Shown piece by piece: positions 1-6,595 of a stretch of DNA of 7,554 nt. Position numbers and translations under genes: made by a program. Source of the stretch: Bryobacterales bacterium (GTDB lineage: Bacteria; Acidobacteriota; Terriglobia; Bryobacterales; Bryobacteraceae); the NCBI GenBank assembly GCA_003132905.1, contig PKZC01000399.1:16212-23765 (forward strand), read 5' to 3'. The notes below the pieces were generated by a model that was given only the letters and a program-made list of their open reading frames with translations, made no database searches and was not told the origin of the DNA. Each line of letters starts with the position of its first letter. The first letter of the stretch is position 1.

Positions 1-636
1 TCGTTCAATCCGTCGGCGGTGCCCGAAGCTGCCGGTGCCGTGCAGCAAGCGTTCCAAAAGCGCTGGGACCTGCAAGCCGCCCAGAGCCAGGTTCAAGCCG
101 CTGAAATCGTGGTCTCCGCCGCACGCGCCGAGCGCCTTCCTTCGGCTTCCATCACTGCGGACTATGGGGTGCTGGGGGCCACGCCGGTTTCCAATCACGG
201 GGTGTATTCGGTGGTGGGCGCGGTGAACGTGCCGGTGTTCCAGGGCGGCCGGGTGAAAGCCGATGTCGAACAGGCGGAGGCTACTCTCCATCAGCGACAA
301 GCCGAAATGGCCGATCAGCGGGGCCGGGTGGAAGAAGAGGTTCGCAGCGCTTTGATCGAACTGGAGACGGCGATCGGCGAGGTGCGCCTGGCTGAGAACA
401 ATCGCGGCTTCGCCAATGAAACTCTGCGCGAGGCGCGCGATCGATTCAACGCGGGGGTGTCAACCACAGTGGAAGTGGTGCAGGCGCAGGAGCAAGTGGC
501 CAGCGCCGAGAGCGACTATATATCGGGTCTATTTGCCTTCGACCTCGCGCGGATCTCGTTGTCCCGCGCCACAGGCCAAGCCGAAGCCGATCTTCCCAGC
601 CTGCTGAGCGGAACAGCCCCAGGAGCCGGCAAATGA
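1..636 (+). CDS. TolC-family outer membrane efflux channel, C-terminal part (5' end outside window)
   Basis: This is the outer-membrane channel of a tripartite efflux system, a trimer forming a beta-barrel and a long periplasmic alpha-helical tunnel. The reading frame is open from base 1 (Ser-Phe-Asn-Pro before the first GTG at 19), so the gene begins upstream and that GTG is not a real start. The 211 visible residues look like the second OEP repeat. There is a heptad-rich helix (RWDLQAAQSQVQAAE), then a beta segment with ERLPSASITADYG and VPVFQGGRVKADVEQA, then a long coiled-coil helix. The end is typical of the family: RFNAGVSTTVEVVQAQ followed by ARISLSRATG. The stop overlaps the next start by 4 bp (ATGA), so it is translationally linked to the adaptor gene. 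The family is certain enough. The exact substrate cannot be read from this fragment. Confidence 0.93.
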   Translation, partial: SFNPSAVPEAAGAVQQAFQKRWDLQAAQSQVQAAEIVVSAARAERLPSASITADYGVLGATPVSNHGVYSVVGAVNVPVFQGGRVKADVEQAEATLHQRQAEMADQRGRVEEEVRSALIELETAIGEVRLAENNRGFANETLREARDRFNAGVSTTVEVVQAQEQVASAESDYISGLFAFDLARISLSRATGQAEADLPSLLSGTAPGAGK

Positions 637-1844
637 GTTCCCCTGACAATCCCAACCCCACGCCGCCCGTAACGAAGGGCCGCGGCCGGGCGTTCCTGAT
701 CTTCTTCCTCTTCCTGCTGATCGCGGCTGGAGTTGGCCTCTACTATTTCCTCCAGTCGCGGCAATTTGAATCCACCGACGACGCCGAAGTGGAAGCTCAC
801 TTGAACTCCATCAGCTCGCGCGTGGATGGCTCCATCACGCACGTGTATGTGGACAATAACCAGATGGTAAAAGCGGGCGATCCGCTGGTGGATCTCGATC
901 CGCGTGATTATCAGGTTGCCATCGATCAAGCGCGCGCGCAGGTAGCGCAGGCCCGCAGCCAGGTGACCGCCCTGCGGCCCAACGTTCCTATTACACAAAT
1001 TGAAAGCAGCACCAATATTGCGGGCGCCGAAGCCGATGTCGCCAACGCGGAAGCAGCGGTGGGAGTGGCCGAGCGCGATCGCGAATCCGCCGCCGCGCGC
1101 CTGGCCGAAGCGGAGGCCAATGCCGCCAAAGCCAAGGCCGATCTGTCTCGCTATACCCTGCTCATCAAAAACGAAGAAATATCGCAGCAGGAGTTCGACC
1201 AGGTGGCGGCCACGGCAAAAGCGCAGGACGCCGCCGTGGATGCCAATCGCGCAGCGGTTCAATCGGCGGCTCAAACCGTCGCACAGCGCCAGGCCCAGTT
1301 GATGCAGGTGAAAACCCGGCTGGGGCAATACCAGCGCAACGCACCCGCGCAATTGGCCATCCGCGAAGCCAACGTGCAATCGCAGCAAGCCAACCAGGAG
1401 ACCTCGCAGGCCATGCTGGAAGAGGTGGAGCTAAAATTGGGCTACACGAAAATCGTCGCTCCGGCGGCCGGTATTGTTCTGAAACGATCCGCCGAGGAAG
1501 GCGAACGTGTTAACGCCGGCCAGCAGCTGCTGATGATCGCCCAGATCAACGACCTTTGGGTGACGGCCAACTTCAAAGAAACTCAGATGCATAACATCCA
1601 CCCCGGACAGGCGGTTCGTCTGCATGTGGACGCGCTGCGGCAGGATTTTGACGGCTACGTCGAAACCATCGGCGGCAGCACCGGCGCGATTGCCAGCGTT
1701 CTGCCTCCGGAAAACGCGACCGGAAACTACGTGAAAGTTGTGCAGCGCATCCCGGTGCGCCTGCGCTTCAAGCCCAATCAGAATGGGTTCGACCGGTTAC
1801 GTCCGGGCATGTCGGTGGAACCGGAAGTGCGTATCGGGAGCTAA
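633..1844 (+). CDS. EmrA/HlyD-type periplasmic adaptor of an MFS efflux pump
   Basis: This is a 403-aa membrane fusion protein that bridges the inner-membrane MFS pump and the TolC channel. The N-terminus is cytoplasmic and basic (K15, R17, R19), followed by one transmembrane segment at about 20-40. Next comes the family's STDDAEV stretch (47-53), and the first lipoyl/biotinyl-like half (about 53-92, VDGSITHVYVDNNQMVKAGD). A very Ala/Gln-rich antiparallel coiled coil spans about 94-266, and the second lipoyl half starts at LKLGYTKIVAPAAG (267-280). The beta-barrel begins near LWVTANFKETQM (308 on). The start at 633 is supported by AGGAG at 621-625, 7 nt upstream, and by the ATGA overlap with the channel gene. 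The long hairpin and the single N-terminal anchor fit the EmrA subgroup rather than RND-type adaptors. Substrate is unknown. Confidence 0.94.
   Translation: MSSPDNPNPTPPVTKGRGRAFLIFFLFLLIAAGVGLYYFLQSRQFESTDDAEVEAHLNSISSRVDGSITHVYVDNNQMVKAGDPLVDLDPRDYQVAIDQARAQVAQARSQVTALRPNVPITQIESSTNIAGAEADVANAEAAVGVAERDRESAAARLAEAEANAAKAKADLSRYTLLIKNEEISQQEFDQVAATAKAQDAAVDANRAAVQSAAQTVAQRQAQLMQVKTRLGQYQRNAPAQLAIREANVQSQQANQETSQAMLEEVELKLGYTKIVAPAAGIVLKRSAEEGERVNAGQQLLMIAQINDLWVTANFKETQMHNIHPGQAVRLHVDALRQDFDGYVETIGGSTGAIASVLPPENATGNYVKVVQRIPVRLRFKPNQNGFDRLRPGMSVEPEVRIGS
1836..1840 (+). promoter_or_regulatory. Shine-Dalgarno GGGAG for the MFS gene
   Basis: GGGAG lies 5 nt before the ATG at 1846, inside the last codons of the adaptor gene. 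It decides the start of the MFS gene: the frame is open further upstream, but the extra residues there are basic, Cys-rich out-of-frame translation of the adaptor. Confidence 0.75.
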
Positions 1845-1845
1845 A

Positions 1846-3432
1846 ATGACCCCGGTCGGAACGCATCAAGATTGGAAACCGTCGCACAACCCCTGGGCCG
1901 TGGCGCTGACGGTCACCATGGCGACGTTCATGGAAGTGCTCGACTCTTCCATCGCCAACGTTTCGCTTCCGCACATTGCAGGCTCGCTCGGCGCCACTTA
2001 CGACGAAGCCATCTGGGTTCTGACCAGCTATCTGGTTTCGGCCGCCATTGTTCTGCCCGCCTCCGGGTGGCTCTCGACCGTCTTCGGGCGCAAGCGCTTT
2101 TATATGACGTGCGTGGTGCTCTTCACCGTGTCGTCGTTCCTGTGCGGCATCGCGCCTAACCTGCCGTTCCTGATCATCGCGCGCGTGCTGCAAGGCGCGG
2201 GAGGCGGCGGCCTGCAACCTTCCGAGCAAGCCATCCTGGCAGATACCTTCCCGGTGCAAAAGCGCGGCCAGGCTTTCGCGGTTTATGGCATGGCCGTGGT
2301 GGCTGCGCCCGCCATCGGTCCCACTCTGGGTGGCTGGATCACCGACAATCTCAACTGGCACTGGATCTTTTTCATTAACCTGCCTATCGGCCTGCTGTCG
2401 CTGTTCTTCACCAGCCGTCTAGTGGAAGATCCGCCATGGCTCAAAGAACGCAAGGGCGCCGGCATCAAGATCGATTACATCGGGCTCAGCCTGCTGGTAA
2501 GCGGCATTGCCTGCTTCCAGTTTGTGCTCGATAAAGGCCAGGAATCAGACTGGTTCTCCTCGCCTCTCATCACCGCCTTGACGTGCGTCGGCCTTCCTAC
2601 TCTCGTCGCATTCTTCCTGTGGGAATGGTATCACCCTAATCCCATCGTGGACGTACGCCTGCTGAAAAATCGTAACTTCGGAATAGCCGTGTGCTTCTCG
2701 TTTGTTTTGGGGATGGTCCTGTTTGGATCTACCGTCCTGATTCCGGAGTTTCTGCAGAGCAGCCTGGGCTACACAGCGGAACTGGCGGGCCTGGCGCTCT
2801 CACCAGCGGGTTTCGTGCTGATGTTCATGATGTTGGTGGCCGGCCGCCTGGTTGCCACGAAAATCGATCCGCGTCTGCTCATCTGTATCGGATTTTTAGG
2901 CACGGCCTTCGCGCTGCGGCTGATGACTAATATCTATCTTCAGATCGACTTCCGGACTATTGTCTATTTGCGCATGTTCCAGGTGATCTTCATGCCGCTG
3001 ATCTTCATTCCCATCAGCACCCTGAACTACGTGGGCGTTCCGCGCGAGAAGAATAACCAGGTCTCTGGAATCTCCAGCTTCATGCGCAACATCGGTGGCA
3101 GCATTGGAACTTCGGGGCTCAGTGTCTTCCTCACGCGGCAGAACCAAACTCACCTGGTCAGCTTTGCATCGCACACAAGCATGGGAGACACAAATTTCCG
3201 GCAGTATATAAATGGCCTTACGGCAATGTTCGTTTCGCAAGGATTTGACACCGCGACAGCCGCCAAGAAAGCTATGGCCATGGCCTACTTCACCGTGCAA
3301 AGCCAAGCCGGCGCGCTGAGCTTTAAGAACAGTTTCTTCGTAATGTCGGTAATCATTGCGTGCCTGAGCCCGCTGCCGTTCATCATGCGGCGTCCTAAGC
3401 CCGGCGAACAACAGCGTTCCGCCGCCCATTGA
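1846..3432 (+). CDS. DHA2-family (EmrB/QacA-type) MFS multidrug efflux transporter
   Basis: This is a 528-aa inner-membrane proton/drug antiporter, expected to have 14 transmembrane helices, which is the usual DHA2 size. Helix 1 carries the DHA2 signature LDSSIANVSLP, with the membrane-embedded acid D33. Motif A, GWLSTVFGRKR (74-84), lies in the loop after helix 2. Motif B, RVLQGAGGGG (113-122), is in helix 4. The antiporter motif C, GMAVVAAPAIGPTLGG (148-163), is in helix 5, followed by WHWIFFINLPIGL. ATG 1846 is chosen because GGGAG lies 5 nt before it and it follows the adaptor stop by one base. With the channel and adaptor genes it forms a complete channel-adaptor-pump operon of the EmrAB-TolC kind. 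The order suggests co-transcription from a promoter left of the window. The cargo could be antimicrobials, lipids or a siderophore; sequence alone does not say. Confidence 0.95.
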   Translation: MTPVGTHQDWKPSHNPWAVALTVTMATFMEVLDSSIANVSLPHIAGSLGATYDEAIWVLTSYLVSAAIVLPASGWLSTVFGRKRFYMTCVVLFTVSSFLCGIAPNLPFLIIARVLQGAGGGGLQPSEQAILADTFPVQKRGQAFAVYGMAVVAAPAIGPTLGGWITDNLNWHWIFFINLPIGLLSLFFTSRLVEDPPWLKERKGAGIKIDYIGLSLLVSGIACFQFVLDKGQESDWFSSPLITALTCVGLPTLVAFFLWEWYHPNPIVDVRLLKNRNFGIAVCFSFVLGMVLFGSTVLIPEFLQSSLGYTAELAGLALSPAGFVLMFMMLVAGRLVATKIDPRLLICIGFLGTAFALRLMTNIYLQIDFRTIVYLRMFQVIFMPLIFIPISTLNYVGVPREKNNQVSGISSFMRNIGGSIGTSGLSVFLTRQNQTHLVSFASHTSMGDTNFRQYINGLTAMFVSQGFDTATAAKKAMAMAYFTVQSQAGALSFKNSFFVMSVIIACLSPLPFIMRRPKPGEQQRSAAH

Positions 3433-3596
3433 GCCGGAAGTGGGGGGAGTACTTGCGTTGTCTCAGGGCTACGCCAGGTGACGCCACTTTGGCGCGGCCC
3501 AGTCCACTGCCCGCGACAATCTGTCACGTCATCACCCGCAACACATAGATAAAACTGGCGTTTAGGATTGGAATGCCAGATGCTCTTTAGAGCGGC
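3433..3596. other. Spacer between efflux operon and the small-protein/amidase pair
   Basis: No gene is visible in these 164 bp. A short inverted repeat, CGCCA-CTT-TGGCG (3482-3494), lies about 50 bp after the MFS stop, but no T-run follows it, so I cannot call it an intrinsic terminator. The second half is more AT-rich (ACACATAGATAAAACT around 3541-3556) and probably holds the promoter of the next gene, though no convincing -35/-10 pair stands out. The end of the spacer forms the start-codon hairpin described separately. Confidence 0.5.
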
Positions 3597-3598
3597 AT
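3573..3598 (+). promoter_or_regulatory. Potential hairpin sequestering a translation start
   Basis: Two nested inverted repeats lie in register. The outer pair is ATGCC (3573-3577) with GGCAT (3594-3598). The inner pair is GCTCT (3582-3586) with AGAGC (3589-3593), separated by TT. A four-base AGAT bulge lies on the left side only. The 3' arm contains the first two bases of the ATG at 3597 and the only purine-rich stretch (AGAG) that could serve as a ribosome binding site. If it folds in the mRNA it would hide the start. The repeats are seen directly; the regulatory role is inference. Confidence 0.4.
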
Positions 3599-3878
3599 GA
3601 CATCGGAAAAAAAGTCCTTCTTACTCGGTCAGCTACAAGAAGCCATCGACGAAGCGGTCTCCGAATCCGGCCGTGTCGGCGAGATTGTCGAGGAGATGAA
3701 AAGGTCCGGCTACGACCTTTGCTTGATGCTGGAATCCACCGTGACCATTAGTCCTCTGGAAGAGGGCAAGATGGAGCCCGAACCGCGCGTGGCGTCCAAG
3801 GTGTCGGCCTCAAATGGCGAGATCACGCTCACCGCAGAGGATCTGGAGTTTCTTCAGGAGTTGAATATCGCGGCCTGA
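3597..3878 (+). CDS. Small acidic protein of unknown function (93 aa)
   Basis: I do not recognise a named domain. The protein has no signal peptide or membrane segment, so it is probably cytoplasmic. The N-terminal half (about 8-45) reads as an amphipathic, Glu-rich helix followed by SGYDLCLMLESTVTI, which looks like a beta strand. A Pro/Glu/Lys linker (about 50-70) follows. The C-terminus is EITLTAEDLEFLQELNIAA, probably a short final helix. Small proteins with this 'SGRV...GYD...LE' plus terminal 'FL..L.I' look seem familiar from Acidobacteriota, but that is memory, not a search. The start is fixed: a TAG in the same frame lies at 3588-3590, and the next Met is far inside. The start codon lies in a potential hairpin, and no clear Shine-Dalgarno is present. 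The amidase begins 25 bp after its stop, so the two may share a transcript. Regular codon use and a coherent protein make it likely real. Confidence 0.75.
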   Translation: MTSEKKSFLLGQLQEAIDEAVSESGRVGEIVEEMKRSGYDLCLMLESTVTISPLEEGKMEPEPRVASKVSASNGEITLTAEDLEFLQELNIAA

Positions 3879-3903
3879 TTGGCCCGGTGCTACCATACGG
3901 CAA

Positions 3904-5520
3904 ATGAAAAGGCGCGCGTTTCTCGCCACTTCAATTGCTGCGTTGGCTGCATCGGAAACCGATTGTCAATATGTCCCCGCAGCCTCAGCTCCGGCCTCAG
4001 CGATTCCCCCGCCCTTCGAGCTCGACGAAGTCAGCCTCGCCGATCTCGCCGCAGGTCTCGAACGGGGCAAGTGGACCTCGACACAACTGGTGCAGCTTTA
4101 TCTCGGGCGAATCGAGGCCATCGACCGGAACGGCCCTCAGCTCGGGTCGGTGCTGGCGCTCAATCCCGACGCCGCGAGCGTCGCCAGTCAATTAGACCGG
4201 GAACGAAAAAACGGCCGTTTGCGCGGGCCGCTGCATGGCGTCCCGATCCTGCTGAAAGACAATATCGAAACCAGCGATCCAACTAGCACCACGGCGGGAT
4301 CGCTCGCTCTGGCCGATTGGCGCGTTCTACAGGATGCTTTCGTGGCCGCGCGACTCAGAGCCGCTGGTGCCGTCATCCTTGGCAAAACAAACCTCAGCGA
4401 ATGGGCCAATTTCCGTTCCACTCACTCGATCAGCGGGTGGAGCGGACGCGGCGGCCAAACCAAGAATCCCTACGCGCTCGACCGTAATCCATCGGGCTCC
4501 AGCTCCGGATCGGGCGCTGCGGCTTCGGCAAGTCTGTGTGCCGCGGCCATTGGTAGCGAGACCGACGGATCGGTGACCAGTCCTTCATCCATCAATGGGC
4601 TGGTCGGAATCAAGCCGACGGTGGGGCTGGTCAGCCGCTCGGGCATCATCCCAATCTCGGCTAGCCAGGATACCGCCGGGCCGATGGCGCGCACGGTTCG
4701 TGATGTCGCCATATTGCTGGGCGTGATGGCCGGTGTGGATGCGCGGGACCCAGCAACGGCCGCGGCGCAAGGCAAGATTCCGCCCGATTACACGCGCTTT
4801 CTCGATCCCAACGGCTTGCGCGGCGCGCGTCTCGGCATCGCGCGCAAATTCTTCGAGAGCAACGCCCCGATGAACGCTTTCTTAAATGGCTGCATTGACG
4901 CACTCAAGAAAGCGGGCGCTGAAGTAATCGATCCCGCCGACCTGGCCACGCACGGCCAGTTGGACGCGCCCGAGCTCGAAGTGCTGCTCTACGAATTCAA
5001 GGATGGAATCAATCGCTATCTCACTCGGCTCCCGGCCGGCGGCCCCGCCCGCACGCTCCAGGAGCTGATTGCGTTCAACGAAAAGAATCGCGAGCGCGAG
5101 ATGCCTTTCTTCGCGCAGGAGCTGTTCATGCAAGCTCAAGCCAAAGGTCCGCTGACCGATCCGGGGTACGTCAAAGCTCGCGCCGATTGCGTGCGCCTCT
5201 CGCGCCAGGATGGCATCGACGCGTTACTCGCGCAGCACAAGTTGGATGCGATCGTCACGCTGACCTCAGGACCTGCCTGGTTCACCGATCACATCAATGG
5301 CGATCGCGATACCGGCGGTTGCACCACACCCGCCGCCGTGGCCGGCTACCCGCACATCACCGTACCGGCGGGATTCTATAGCGGCCTGCCGATTGGGCTG
5401 TCGTTTTTCTCCACGGCCTGGAGCGAGCCCACGCTGATCAAGCTGGCGTATGCCTGGGAACAACAGATGAACGCGCGGCGGAAACCAGGTTTTCTCGCCA
5501 GTCTCCCCTCCCTGGGTTAG
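3904..5520 (+). CDS. Exported amidase-signature hydrolase resembling peptide amidase (Pam)
   Basis: This is a 538-aa amidase-signature enzyme that hydrolyses a carboxamide bond through a Ser-cisSer-Lys triad. All three residues are present: K118 in GVPILLKDNIE, S199 in PSGSSSGSG and the nucleophile S223 in GSETDGSVTSP. The 24-residue spacing between the serines is canonical. Several blocks resemble Stenotrophomonas peptide amidase as I remember it: GKTNLSEWANFR (160-171), SISGWSGRGGQTKNPY (175-190), GLVSRSGIIPIS, LLYEFKDGINRYL and, near the end, TAWSEPTLIKLAYAWEQ. Length also matches (Pam about 540 aa). Deamidation of peptide C-terminal amides is therefore a reasonable guess, but the substrate is not proven. 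The N-terminus KRRAFLATSIAALAAS has twin arginines (3-4) and a short hydrophobic run, a plausible Tat signal, with an Ala-rich cleavage region around 27-33. It lies 25 bp after the small acidic protein and faces the MBL gene convergently. Confidence 0.9.
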   Translation: MKRRAFLATSIAALAASETDCQYVPAASAPASAIPPPFELDEVSLADLAAGLERGKWTSTQLVQLYLGRIEAIDRNGPQLGSVLALNPDAASVASQLDRERKNGRLRGPLHGVPILLKDNIETSDPTSTTAGSLALADWRVLQDAFVAARLRAAGAVILGKTNLSEWANFRSTHSISGWSGRGGQTKNPYALDRNPSGSSSGSGAAASASLCAAAIGSETDGSVTSPSSINGLVGIKPTVGLVSRSGIIPISASQDTAGPMARTVRDVAILLGVMAGVDARDPATAAAQGKIPPDYTRFLDPNGLRGARLGIARKFFESNAPMNAFLNGCIDALKKAGAEVIDPADLATHGQLDAPELEVLLYEFKDGINRYLTRLPAGGPARTLQELIAFNEKNREREMPFFAQELFMQAQAKGPLTDPGYVKARADCVRLSRQDGIDALLAQHKLDAIVTLTSGPAWFTDHINGDRDTGGCTTPAAVAGYPHITVPAGFYSGLPIGLSFFSTAWSEPTLIKLAYAWEQQMNARRKPGFLASLPSLG

Positions 5521-5541
5521 AGGCATTGGGCTAGAGGCATT
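5518..5541 (+). repeat. Tandem-like 10-bp direct repeat over the amidase stop
   Basis: TAGAGGCATT occurs at 5518-5527 and again at 5532-5541, a 14-bp period. The first copy contains the TAG stop of the amidase, and the second copy provides another TAG just outside it. It is probably a small local duplication with no evident function. Confidence 0.6.
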
Positions 5542-5560
5542 TCAGCAATCGGCCTGACAG

Positions 5561-5603
5561 AGAATTCAGGATTCTGAATTCAGAATTCTGGGTTCCGAAT
5601 TCT
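5561..5603. repeat. GAATTC palindrome cluster in a convergent intergenic gap; possible terminator
   Basis: Four GAATTC palindromes lie at 5562, 5576, 5583 and 5597. A perfect 16-bp palindrome, ATTCTGAATTCAGAAT, spans 5571-5586. Alternative hairpins are possible: GAATTCAG (5562-5569) with CTGAATTC (5574-5581) around a four-base loop, or AGAATTC (5582-5588) with GAATTCT (5597-5603). The second stem is followed by ATTTTAG, so it could act as a weak intrinsic terminator for the amidase, and by symmetry for the MBL gene, which ends at 5607. The structure is AT-rich and has no long T-run, so termination is only a suggestion. It could also be one copy of a dispersed palindromic repeat family. Confidence 0.55.
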
Positions 5604-5606
5604 ATT

Positions 5607-6470
5607 TTAGTTCGCCAATTCGGCACACATCCCCGGCATGCTGCGCGACATGAATCCCAGGCTGTCGTCCATTCCCAGGCCGGATAAATTCAGCCGCTTG
5701 GCTGCATCCGCCGCCCCGCCCGCGCAAGCCGTCTTCGCGCGCGAGCGCAGCTCGGCGATCGAATCGCGCCACTTCATCAAATCCGCCTTCTTCGCCACCG
5801 GCCCGTGTCCAGGGATCACGATGTCGAAATCGAGCTGCAGCACGCGATCGAGCGTCTTATCCCAATCCACGATGCTGCCCTGGGCGCTGTAGTCGATGAA
5901 CGGCGCGCTGCCGTTCACGAACAGGTCGCCAGTATGCAGCGCGCGTTCGGAGGGAAACAGGATCACCGCATCGCCGTTGGTGTGCCCGCGGCCCAAATGA
6001 TGCGCGCTCACTTCCCTGCCTCCCACAAATACCTGCGCTTCGTCGGCGAACGTGATCTGCGGCAGGCCGGGCTGCTTGCCCGCCACCATGTTGGCTCGCG
6101 CATTCTTGTGGATCACGATCTCGGCCGGTGTATTCTTCAACATGAACGCGTTGCCGCCAGTGTGGTCGCCGTGCTGATGCGTATTCAAGATGTACTTGAT
6201 CGGCTTGTCGCTGATCGCCTTCACCTTGGCCAGGATGTCCGGCCCATCCTGCTCGAACTTGTCATCCACCAGCAGGACGCCCTCATCGGTCGGCATCACG
6301 GCGACATTGCCGCTGGCGGCGTTCATGATCACCCACAGGTGGTCGGTCACCTTTTGGACGTTGAGCGGCTGTTTGGGCGGTTGTTGCGCCTGAAGCCAAA
6401 TCAGACATAGTCCGGACGCGGCGAGGACGATTCCGCCCAGGCGAACCAGCAGGGATCTTTGAATGGACAT
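5607..6470 (-). CDS. Exported MBL-fold metallohydrolase
   Basis: This is a 287-aa metallo-beta-lactamase-fold hydrolase with an N-terminal signal peptide: basic MSIQRSLLVR, a hydrophobic run at about 11-26, and likely cleavage near A28 (LQA-QQ). The two-metal site is complete: H98, H100, D102 and H103 in THQHGDH, H163 in GRGHTNGD, the bridging D182 in HTGDLF, and H222 in IPGHGP. The bridging residue is Asp, not the Cys of class B1 enzymes, so this is a general MBL-fold hydrolase rather than a typical B1 beta-lactamase. The substrate cannot be inferred. The C-terminal tail has two cysteines (C249, C282) that could form a disulfide in the periplasm. The start at 6470 puts the signal peptide directly at the N-terminus, but no good Shine-Dalgarno is present; GGAG at 6487-6490 is too far upstream (16 nt). 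It is convergent with the amidase and divergent from the HTH gene. Confidence 0.92.
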   Translation of the reverse strand: MSIQRSLLVRLGGIVLAASGLCLIWLQAQQPPKQPLNVQKVTDHLWVIMNAASGNVAVMPTDEGVLLVDDKFEQDGPDILAKVKAISDKPIKYILNTHQHGDHTGGNAFMLKNTPAEIVIHKNARANMVAGKQPGLPQITFADEAQVFVGGREVSAHHLGRGHTNGDAVILFPSERALHTGDLFVNGSAPFIDYSAQGSIVDWDKTLDRVLQLDFDIVIPGHGPVAKKADLMKWRDSIAELRSRAKTACAGGAADAAKRLNLSGLGMDDSLGFMSRSMPGMCAELAN

Positions 6471-6479
6471 GTTTGAAAT

Positions 6480-6485
6480 AGTATA
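6480..6485 (-). promoter_or_regulatory. Candidate -10 box (TATACT) for the MBL gene
   Basis: On the - strand, TATACT matches the sigma-70 -10 consensus at five of six positions and lies just upstream of the ATG at 6470. No good -35 is found 16-18 bp upstream. Transcription from here would give almost no leader, so the real promoter may lie further upstream, near the 6530-6545 palindrome. Confidence 0.22.
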
Positions 6486-6529
6486 GCTCCTTGGCTTGAC
6501 CGGCTGGCGTGAAGGGGCGGCTTCATCCC

Positions 6530-6545
6530 ATAGGTTCTAACCTAT
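6530..6545. promoter_or_regulatory. Operator-like palindrome 1 (ATAG-N8-CTAT)
   Basis: ATAGGTTCTAACCTAT has 7-bp inverted arms around CT. It is the most symmetric of three related 16-bp elements that start exactly 33 bp apart (6530, 6563, 6596). Across the three, 12 of 16 positions are identical. It sits in the divergent gap, 60 bp upstream of the MBL start and 65 bp upstream of the HTH start. Inferred role: binding site for a dimer of the adjacent XRE protein. Confidence 0.65.
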
Positions 6546-6574
6546 TATTAAGCAATGTTCTGATAGAGTATAAT
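6545..6574 (+). promoter_or_regulatory. Candidate promoter of the HTH-Fic operon
   Basis: A perfect -10 TATAAT at 6569-6574 lies inside operator 2. The best -35 is the poor TTATTA at 6545-6550 (spacer 18), which adjoins operator 1. Transcription would start near 6581 and give a leader of about 29 nt, containing operator 3. A weak -35 with a strong -10 sits well with a repressible promoter, but this is inference. The second TATAAT, at 6602-6607, would start transcription inside the coding region and is less likely to be used. Confidence 0.45.
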
Positions 6575-6578
6575 CTAT
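6563..6578. promoter_or_regulatory. Operator-like element 2 (ATAG-N8-CTAT), overlaps -10
   Basis: ATAGAGTATAATCTAT, with ATAGA/TCTAT inverted arms. It differs from element 3 at two of 16 positions and contains a perfect TATAAT. A protein bound here would block RNA polymerase directly. Confidence 0.65.
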
Positions 6579-6595
6579 ACATTGATGGAGATCGT

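Noticed and set aside
516..1388. 290-codon open frame on the - strand across the adaptor gene
   Set aside because: It is antisense to the well-supported EmrA-type coding region, its translation shows no domain, and long antisense frames are expected opposite GC-rich Ala/Gln-rich coiled coils.
1738..1845. Upstream extension of the MFS gene
   Set aside because: The extra 36 residues are Cys/Arg-rich translation of the adaptor gene in another frame. ATG 1846 has a good Shine-Dalgarno and gives a normal DHA2 N-terminus.
3482..3494. Terminator after the MFS gene
   Set aside because: CGCCA-CTT-TGGCG is a 5-bp stem with no following T-run, too weak to call.
3955..3966. Lipoprotein signal in the amidase (Cys21)
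   Set aside because: The residues before the Cys are Glu-Thr-Asp, which do not fit a lipobox. A Tat/Sec-type cleaved signal is more likely.
3879..4286. 135-codon frame overlapping the amidase start
   Set aside because: It is out of frame with the amidase and low-complexity, Arg-rich; the amidase frame is clearly the real one.
5805..6410. 201-codon + strand frame opposite the MBL gene
   Set aside because: It is a shadow of the MBL coding region, which has all metal-binding motifs on the other strand.
6496..6501. TTGACC as a -35 box for the HTH operon
   Set aside because: No -10-like hexamer lies 15-19 bp downstream (the sequence is GGGCGGCTTC), and both TATAAT boxes are too far away.
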